Shown here one piece after another: positions 5,794 through 10,334 of a stretch of DNA of 10,334 nt. The translations under genes and the position numbers were made by a program. The notes beneath the pieces were generated by a model, which was given only the letters and a program-made list of their open reading frames with translations, had not been told where the DNA came from and did no database searches. The DNA is from Acetobacteraceae bacterium (GTDB lineage: Bacteria; Pseudomonadota; Alphaproteobacteria; Zavarziniales; Zavarziniaceae): contig CANCOY010000118.1 of NCBI GenBank assembly GCA_947379865.1, forward strand, positions 1-10,334, written 5' to 3'. The first letter of the stretch is position 1; every line of letters starts with the position of its first letter.

Positions 5794-6891
5794 ATGGCAA
5801 GGAAACAGGTACTCGTCGCTGGCGCCTCAGGGCTTGTCGGCTATGCGGCCATGAAGCACTTCGCCCAGCGCGGCGATTGCGATGTCATCGCCGTCTCGCG
5901 CCGCCGCCCGGCCGCAACCTTTGGCGCGCGCCATATTGGTGTGGACCTTGCCGACCGCGCCATGGCGGCCGAGGCCTTCAGCGGCCTGCGCAATGTCACC
6001 CACGTGGTCTTTGCCGCCCTGCATGAAATGCCAAACCTCGTATCCGGCTGGCGTGAGGCGGAGCAGATCGCGACCAACGATGCGATGCTGCGCAACCTGC
6101 TGGATCCCATCCTGAAGGCAGCCCCCGGCCTGCGCCATGTCACGCTGCTGCAGGGCACCAAGGCCTATGGCGTGCATGTCCGTCCGCTGAAGGTGCCCGC
6201 CCGTGAGGACCGCGATGAAATGCGCGAGGTGCCGAACTTCTACTGGAACCAGGAAGATTATGTGAAATCGGTCCAGCCAACCGGCGGCTGGAACTGGACG
6301 ATCTTCCGCCCCCAGTTGATCTTTGGCGAGTCCATCGGCAGCGCCATGAATCTGATCCCCGTGATCGGCGTCTATGGCGCCCTGCTGAAGGCACGGGGCG
6401 AGCCCCTGCACTTCCCCGGCGCCCGGGGCGGCAATGTGCTGGAGGCCGTCGACGCCGACCTGATCGCCCGCGCCATCGACTGGGCAGGCGAGACGAGCAC
6501 GGCCGCCAACCAGGCCTTCAACGTGACCAACGGCGACGTGATGATGTGGGAAAACGTCTGGCCGGCCATTGCGGCCGCCCTTGGCATGGAAGCGGGCAAG
6601 CCCCGCCCACTCTCCGTGGCCGACGACATGCTGCACCAGGCCGACGCCTGGGAGGCCATTCGCAGCGCCCACAACCTCGCCTCACCGCCCCTGATGGAGT
6701 TTGTGGGCAATTCCATCCAATACGCCGACTTTGCCATGGGCTATGGCTTTGAGGGACAGCAGTTGCCGCCGGCGCTGGTCTCCACCGTGAAGCTGCGCCG
6801 GGCGGGCTTTGGCGAAGCCATGGACACCGAGGCGATGTTCGCCAAATGGTTCCGCCTGTTCCAGGCAACCGGCCTGCTGCCGCCCCCCTGA
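5794..6891 (+). CDS. PRISE-type SDR (progesterone 5-beta-reductase/iridoid synthase-like)
   Basis: This 365-aa atypical short-chain dehydrogenase has a dinucleotide-binding GASGLVG at residues 10-16 and SRRRP (35-39) after the second strand, suggesting NADPH. The usual YxxxK is absent. Instead the two diagnostic PRISE segments are present: LLQGTKAYG (118-126) with the catalytic-type Lys123, and NFYWNQED (148-155) with the catalytic-type Tyr150. These match plant GTKHY and NFYYxxED. The WTIFRPQLIFGES stretch near 168-180 matches the following family motif. Known members reduce activated C=C bonds of enones such as progesterone, 8-oxogeranial and small 2-en-1-ones; the natural bacterial substrate is unclear. 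The start is chosen for its RBS and for beginning directly at the Rossmann strand. It converges with a DadA-like gene 3 nt away. Confidence 0.88.
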   Translation: MARKQVLVAGASGLVGYAAMKHFAQRGDCDVIAVSRRRPAATFGARHIGVDLADRAMAAEAFSGLRNVTHVVFAALHEMPNLVSGWREAEQIATNDAMLRNLLDPILKAAPGLRHVTLLQGTKAYGVHVRPLKVPAREDRDEMREVPNFYWNQEDYVKSVQPTGGWNWTIFRPQLIFGESIGSAMNLIPVIGVYGALLKARGEPLHFPGARGGNVLEAVDADLIARAIDWAGETSTAANQAFNVTNGDVMMWENVWPAIAAALGMEAGKPRPLSVADDMLHQADAWEAIRSAHNLASPPLMEFVGNSIQYADFAMGYGFEGQQLPPALVSTVKLRRAGFGEAMDTEAMFAKWFRLFQATGLLPPP

Positions 6892-6894
6892 TTG

Positions 6895-8208
6895 CTAGAA
6901 CCGCGTGGGGGCGAGTGGCGCCAGATCCATGGCCGCCTCACCCCCGCCAATCAGGCTGGCCACCAGATGGCCGGTGATGGGGCCAAGGGTAAGCCCCACA
7001 TGGCCATGGCCATAAGCATGCACGATCCCGGGCGAGCCGGGCATGGCGCCAATGACAGGCAGGGAATCGGGCATGGAGGGGCGGAAGCCCAGCCAGGTCG
7101 ACGTCGGCCGCCCCAGGCCCGGCAGCAGGGCACGGGCATGACGCTCCAGCATATCCAGGCGGCGCTGGGTGGGGGGTGAATCGAGGTCGGCCAGTTCCAC
7201 CGTTCCCGCCACCCGCAGGCCGGCCGACATGGGGGTCATGTAAAAGCCCACGGGCGACCAGCAGACGGGGCGGCGCAGCAGTTCCTCTGCCCCTTCGAAC
7301 ATCAGGTGATAGCCCCGCTCGGCATCAAGGGGCGGTGCTCCCGGGCCAAGCAGGCGGCGCGACCAAGCGCCGGCCGCCACAACCACCTTGTCGAAGGTGG
7401 CATCACCGCCATCGTGGACAAGGTGCACGCGGCCATCGGGCAGTTGCGAAACGGCGCTTACATCCTGCCTCAGCAGCACCGCGCCCCGGGCGACCGCTGC
7501 CGCCGCAAAGGCCTGCACCGCGCCGCGCGGGTCGAGCAGATGGGCGGCTTCGGGGTAGAGCATGGCGCCATGCCCGCCCGCGTTCAGATTGGGTTCCATC
7601 TGGCGCAGGGCTTCTGGCGGGATCAGTTCGGCGGGGATGCCGGCAGCCCTTGTGGCCGCAACCCGCGCGGCATCCGCCCTGTGGGCCGCCTCTGAGCCGT
7701 GGACATAGAGCACGCCGCGGCGCATCACGCGGTGCAGCGTATCGGCCTCGCGAGCCAGTTCCGCCCAGGCAGGCTCGGCCAGGCCCATGAGGATGGCCAG
7801 CACCGCCTCGATCTCGTGCACCCGCGCCGGACGGCTGGCCCACAGGAAACGGGCAAGCCAGCCTGCCAGACGGGGCAGATGGCGCCAGCGGATGGAAAGC
7901 GGGCTTTCCGGGTCCATCAGCATGCGCGGCACCTTGCGCAGCGTATCCACCGTGGCCACGGGATGCAGGGCGTAGGTGGCAATCGCCCCGGCATTGCCAA
8001 AAGACGTGCCCTCACCAGGCCCCAGGCGATCAATCAGCGTCACGCGATGGCCAGCGCGGGCAAGCCACAAAGCGGTGGACGCCCCAATGGCGCCAGCACC
8101 GATGACGGCAATATCAAGCGGGCGCGGCCCCATCTGCGGGTCCGGCAGGCGGGGGACGGCAGCAAAGACGCCGTTGTTGACTGTCGAAGGCGCGATCTGA
8201 CCGGTCAT
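6895..8208 (-). CDS. FAD-dependent oxidoreductase, D-amino-acid dehydrogenase (DadA)-like
   Basis: This is a DAO-fold flavoprotein. IAVIGAGAIGAS (GxGxxG at residues 37-42 of the chosen start) binds FAD, an aspartate ends the second strand in VTLIDRLGPG, and TSFGNAG is the DadA-type cofactor loop. The C-terminal YGHGHVGLTLGPITG is the usual second FAD-contact motif. Relatives oxidise D-amino acids, D-hydroxyproline or other secondary and primary amines to 2-oxo acids, passing electrons to the respiratory chain; the exact substrate is not readable. The start is uncertain. ATG at 8208 has AGGGG 11 nt upstream and gives 437 aa. ATG at 8133 begins just before the Rossmann strand and gives 412 aa, closer to the common family length but without an RBS. 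ATG at 8241 also lacks one. Confidence 0.85.
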   Translation of the reverse strand: MTGQIAPSTVNNGVFAAVPRLPDPQMGPRPLDIAVIGAGAIGASTALWLARAGHRVTLIDRLGPGEGTSFGNAGAIATYALHPVATVDTLRKVPRMLMDPESPLSIRWRHLPRLAGWLARFLWASRPARVHEIEAVLAILMGLAEPAWAELAREADTLHRVMRRGVLYVHGSEAAHRADAARVAATRAAGIPAELIPPEALRQMEPNLNAGGHGAMLYPEAAHLLDPRGAVQAFAAAAVARGAVLLRQDVSAVSQLPDGRVHLVHDGGDATFDKVVVAAGAWSRRLLGPGAPPLDAERGYHLMFEGAEELLRRPVCWSPVGFYMTPMSAGLRVAGTVELADLDSPPTQRRLDMLERHARALLPGLGRPTSTWLGFRPSMPDSLPVIGAMPGSPGIVHAYGHGHVGLTLGPITGHLVASLIGGGEAAMDLAPLAPTRF

Positions 8209-8300
8209 GCGATGGATTACCCCTGAGGTGCCACGCCCCATCCTAGCCGAGGTCCCGACACCCGTCGCCCCCAGGCAGAAAAGTGTGCGGACCGCCGGGC

Positions 8301-8400
8301 TTGAAGAAGAAAATTTCGGCTGATTTATCCATATATATCAATATCTTACAGAGCACTCGATTTGCCCGAATCCACATATTTTGGTAGTCTCAGGGACCAT
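8301..8400. promoter_or_regulatory. AT-rich divergent promoter region
   Basis: The gap between the divergent DadA-like and WRGY genes turns sharply AT-rich here, including the 8331-8347 stretch with alternating A and T. A weak promoter pair for the rightward gene is TTGCCC (8362-8367) and TAGTCT (8385-8390), 17 nt apart; a second is TTGAAG (8304-8309) and TTTATC (8327-8332), about 17 nt apart. No clear leftward promoter was found. Confidence 0.35.
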
Positions 8401-8423
8401 CAAAACAACCCCGGAATCATGGC

Positions 8424-9071
8424 ATGACATCGCAAGTTACCGAGATTCTTGTCTATCGTGGCCAGCATCTCGCCATGGCTGAAACGCCGCTCTATGACTA
8501 TCTGAGGTCTCTGCGCGGTGGCCGCCGTCGCAAGTTCGCTGCGACCAGCACCGCCCACTGGCGCGGTTACCTGGGAACCTGGGAGATCATCGACGGGATG
8601 CTTACCCTGGTCGCCCTTGAAGGTGCCATAAGGTTCCGCCGCAAGGGAAAAGTAGAGGTTATGGATGTCGATCTGGCGACTGCCTTCCCCTGGCATAAGG
8701 GGCCCCTGCAGGCGACATGGTTTACGGGCCTTGTTGAATGTCCAGAAGGCCGACTCCAGACCTTCATTCATGCCAATTTCATGAGTGTTTTTGAACGCAC
8801 CCGTTACCTGCGCTTCGAGAACGGCCGTCTGGTTGAAGAACTCATGTGCTTCAACCCGCCCGATCCCCTGATTTATCGGATAAACCCCGATGGCAGCCGC
8901 CAGTGTGTCGACCACTTCTGCAACCCCCGCGACATGGAGGATCCTATTCCACCCGATGAAGAGGTCATCCCCCATCTCTACTGGGGTCGCACACCGCCAC
9001 CGCTTGACGAAGACGGCATGGACTATCCCATAACCCCCTTCCCCCACCGAGGGGTGAGGAAAGGCGATTAA
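8424..9071 (+). CDS. Uncharacterised 215-aa protein with WRGYLGTWE core
   Basis: No named domain is recognised. The protein appears soluble, without signal peptide or membrane helices, and probably beta-rich. Its most distinctive part is STAHWRGYLGTWEI (residues 42-55), followed by FPWHKGPLQATWFTGLVECP (88-107), a FIHANFMSVFERTRYL stretch, and a proline- and acid-rich C-terminus. I have an impression of related hypothetical proteins with a WRGY-x-x-TWEI motif and an N-terminal 'D-x-L-x-Y-x-G' segment in varied bacteria, but cannot name a Pfam family. The start ATG at 8424 has GGAA at 8414-8417 upstream and keeps the N-terminal segment. By eye the gene has lower GC and more A/T-ending codons than its neighbours, and an AT-rich leader, so horizontal acquisition is possible. 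It converges on urtE with a 12-nt gap. Confidence 0.78.
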   Translation: MTSQVTEILVYRGQHLAMAETPLYDYLRSLRGGRRRKFAATSTAHWRGYLGTWEIIDGMLTLVALEGAIRFRRKGKVEVMDVDLATAFPWHKGPLQATWFTGLVECPEGRLQTFIHANFMSVFERTRYLRFENGRLVEELMCFNPPDPLIYRINPDGSRQCVDHFCNPRDMEDPIPPDEEVIPHLYWGRTPPPLDEDGMDYPITPFPHRGVRKGD

Positions 9072-9083
9072 CCCCAGCCAAGT

Positions 9084-9779
9084 TCAGACGGTGAGGTGGG
9101 CGCGCACGGCCGTCTCGTCAAAGGCGGCGCGGTTACCCGACAGCACCACTTCGCCGCGCACCAGCACGGCGAAGTGATCTGCCAGATCACGGGCGAATTC
9201 GAAATACTGCTCCACCAGCACGATCGCCATGTCGCCGCGGCTGCGCAGGCCAGCAATGACGCGCTGGATGTCCTTGATAATGGAGGGCTGGATGCCCTCC
9301 GTCGGTTCATCCAGCACCAGCAGTCTTGGCCGCAGCACCAGGGCGCGGGCAATTGCCAGTTGCTGCTGCTGGCCACCTGAAAGGTCACCACCACGGCGGC
9401 CCAGCATGGTCTTCAGCACCGGAAACATCTCGAAAACTTCGTCGGGCACATTGCGCTGCCCGGCAGGCAGGGCGCCCAGACCCGTGCGCAGGTTCTCCTC
9501 CACCGTCAGCAGGGGGAAGATGTCGCGGCCCTGGGGCACATAGCCAAAGCCGCGCCGCGCCCGGGCGTGGGACGCCAGGCCAGCCATATCCTCACCATCC
9601 CAGGTAATGCGGCCGCCGCTGATGGCCTGCTGGCCCATGATGGCGCGGATCAGGCTTGTCTTGCCCACACCATTGCGGCCCATGACACAGGTCACGGCCC
9701 CGATCGGTGCAGCCAGGCTGACCCGGCGCAGGGCCTGGCTCGCCCCGTAATGCAGGTCGATGTCTTCTACCTTCAGCAT
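9084..9779 (-). CDS. urtE: Urea ABC transporter ATP-binding subunit UrtE
   Basis: This 231-aa ABC ATPase of the branched-chain amino acid/urea (HAAT) group has Walker A GRNGVGKT at residues 34-41, Q-loop YVPQGRDIFPLLTVEENL starting at 80, signature LSGGQQQQLAIARAL from 133, and Walker B LLVLDEPTEGIQPSIIKDI from 153. The VPQGRDIFP and DEPTEGIQPSIIKDI wordings are characteristic of UrtE rather than LivF. UrtD and UrtE power the UrtBC permease, which imports urea delivered by periplasmic UrtA; short-chain amides are also carried in some species. It starts 3 nt after the urtD stop, with a GGGG ribosome site inside the urtD end. The order urtD-urtE on the minus strand implies urtABC beyond the right edge. 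Family members are often induced by nitrogen limitation; no regulatory site is visible here. Confidence 0.93.
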   Translation of the reverse strand: MLKVEDIDLHYGASQALRRVSLAAPIGAVTCVMGRNGVGKTSLIRAIMGQQAISGGRITWDGEDMAGLASHARARRGFGYVPQGRDIFPLLTVEENLRTGLGALPAGQRNVPDEVFEMFPVLKTMLGRRGGDLSGGQQQQLAIARALVLRPRLLVLDEPTEGIQPSIIKDIQRVIAGLRSRGDMAIVLVEQYFEFARDLADHFAVLVRGEVVLSGNRAAFDETAVRAHLTV

Positions 9780-9782
9780 GAT

Positions 9783-10334
9783 TCAGCGCCCCAGATAGAC
9801 TTCGATGACACGCTGGTCATTCTGGACCGTGTCGAGAGACCCTTCGGCCAGAACCGACCCTTCGTGCAGAACCGTGACCTTCACGCCAAGGGCGCGGACG
9901 AAGGCCATGTCGTGTTCCACCACCACCACCGTACGGGTGCGGTTGATTTCGCACAGCAGCTCTGCCGTGCGTTCGGTCTCGGCGTCCGTCATGCCGGCCG
10001 CAGGCTCGTCCACCAGCAGCAGTTCGGGCTCCTGCATCAGCAGCATGCCGATTTCCAGCCATTGCTTCTGCCCATGGGAGAGCGCGCCCGCCGGCCGGGA
10101 TACTTCAGCACCCAGACGGGTGATCGCAAGCACCTCATCAATCCGGTCGCGACGTTCCGGCGTCAGGCGGAAGAACAGGCTCTCGCGCACTGACCGTGTT
10201 CCCGCCAGCGCCAGTTCAAGATTCTCGAACACGCTGTGGCGCTCAAACACCGTGGGCTTCTGGAACTTCCGGCCAATGCCAAGATTTGCAATGGTCGCCT
10301 CATCAAGGCGGGTGAGATCCACATTGTCCCGGAA
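9783..10334 (-). CDS. urtD: Urea ABC transporter ATP-binding subunit UrtD, partial
   Basis: The frame is open to the right edge, so about 183 C-terminal residues are visible and the N-terminal part with Walker A lies outside; the GTG at 10322 is an internal valine. The visible part has the GIGRKFQKPTVFE segment typical of UrtD, signature LSHGQKQWLEIGMLL, Walker B LLLVDEPAAGMTDAE and the H-loop VVVEHDMAFVRALG. The LSHGQKQWLEIGM form distinguishes UrtD from LivG. It would pair with UrtE as the nucleotide-binding heterodimer of the urea importer. A urtD length near 250 aa is usual for the family, so about 70 residues are missing here. Confidence 0.92.
   Translation of the reverse strand, partial: FRDNVDLTRLDEATIANLGIGRKFQKPTVFERHSVFENLELALAGTRSVRESLFFRLTPERRDRIDEVLAITRLGAEVSRPAGALSHGQKQWLEIGMLLMQEPELLLVDEPAAGMTDAETERTAELLCEINRTRTVVVVEHDMAFVRALGVKVTVLHEGSVLAEGSLDTVQNDQRVIEVYLGR

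Noticed and set aside
5827..6672. 281-codon minus-strand open frame inside the SDR gene
   Set aside because: It lies wholly within a gene with diagnostic PRISE motifs and reads as a compositional shadow.
7176..7790. 204-codon plus-strand open frame inside the DadA-like gene
   Set aside because: Proline/arginine-rich, without any recognisable motif, and antisense to a clear flavoprotein.
9039..9062. Imperfect hairpin near the convergent 3' ends at the 8424 gene and urtE
   Set aside because: The stem needs mismatches or a bulge and has no T-run on either strand, so it is not a convincing bidirectional terminator.

Overview
The window is GC-rich, densely packed bacterial chromosome with no RNA genes, insertion sequences, CRISPR arrays or phage genes. 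The DUF983 / Nudix / rpmG neighbourhood and the urt-type urea transporter suggest an alphaproteobacterium, perhaps Rhodospirillales-like. That placement is inference from gene content and gene order, since no marker gene is available here.

Left block (2-2129, + strand): three closely spaced genes that look like one operon entering from the left edge. They are the C-terminal part of an aminoglycoside-phosphotransferase-like (APH/ACAD10-11 type) small-molecule kinase, a DUF7064/CrtC-AttH-like protein, and an all-helical 177-aa protein of no recognised family. This is the best candidate for an undescribed functional unit; a role in lipid, steroid or terpenoid-like metabolism is inferred, not shown. 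A perfect 15-bp palindrome (GTGACACCGTGTCAC, 2132-2146) lies just after the third stop codon and looks like an operator half-way to the next gene.

Second block (2212-5266, + strand): a DUF983 zinc-ribbon membrane protein, two tandem NUDT19-like Nudix hydrolases that are clear paralogues, and a YcaD-like MFS transporter. The last three are translationally coupled by overlapping start and stop codons, including a TTG start. A separate promoter then drives rpmG (ribosomal protein L33, zinc-free type), a 55-aa gene followed by a terminator-like hairpin.

Third block (5794-8208): a PRISE-type (progesterone 5-beta-reductase / iridoid-synthase-like) SDR enone reductase on the + strand meets a DadA-like FAD-dependent amine/D-amino-acid dehydrogenase on the - strand tail to tail, 3 nt apart.

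Fourth block (8209-10334): a locally AT-rich divergent intergenic region precedes an uncharacterised 215-aa protein with a WRGYLGTWE core. That gene converges on the end of a urea ABC transporter operon (urtD, urtE on the - strand; urtD runs off the right edge, and urtABC would be expected beyond it). Urease genes do not follow urtE on this side.
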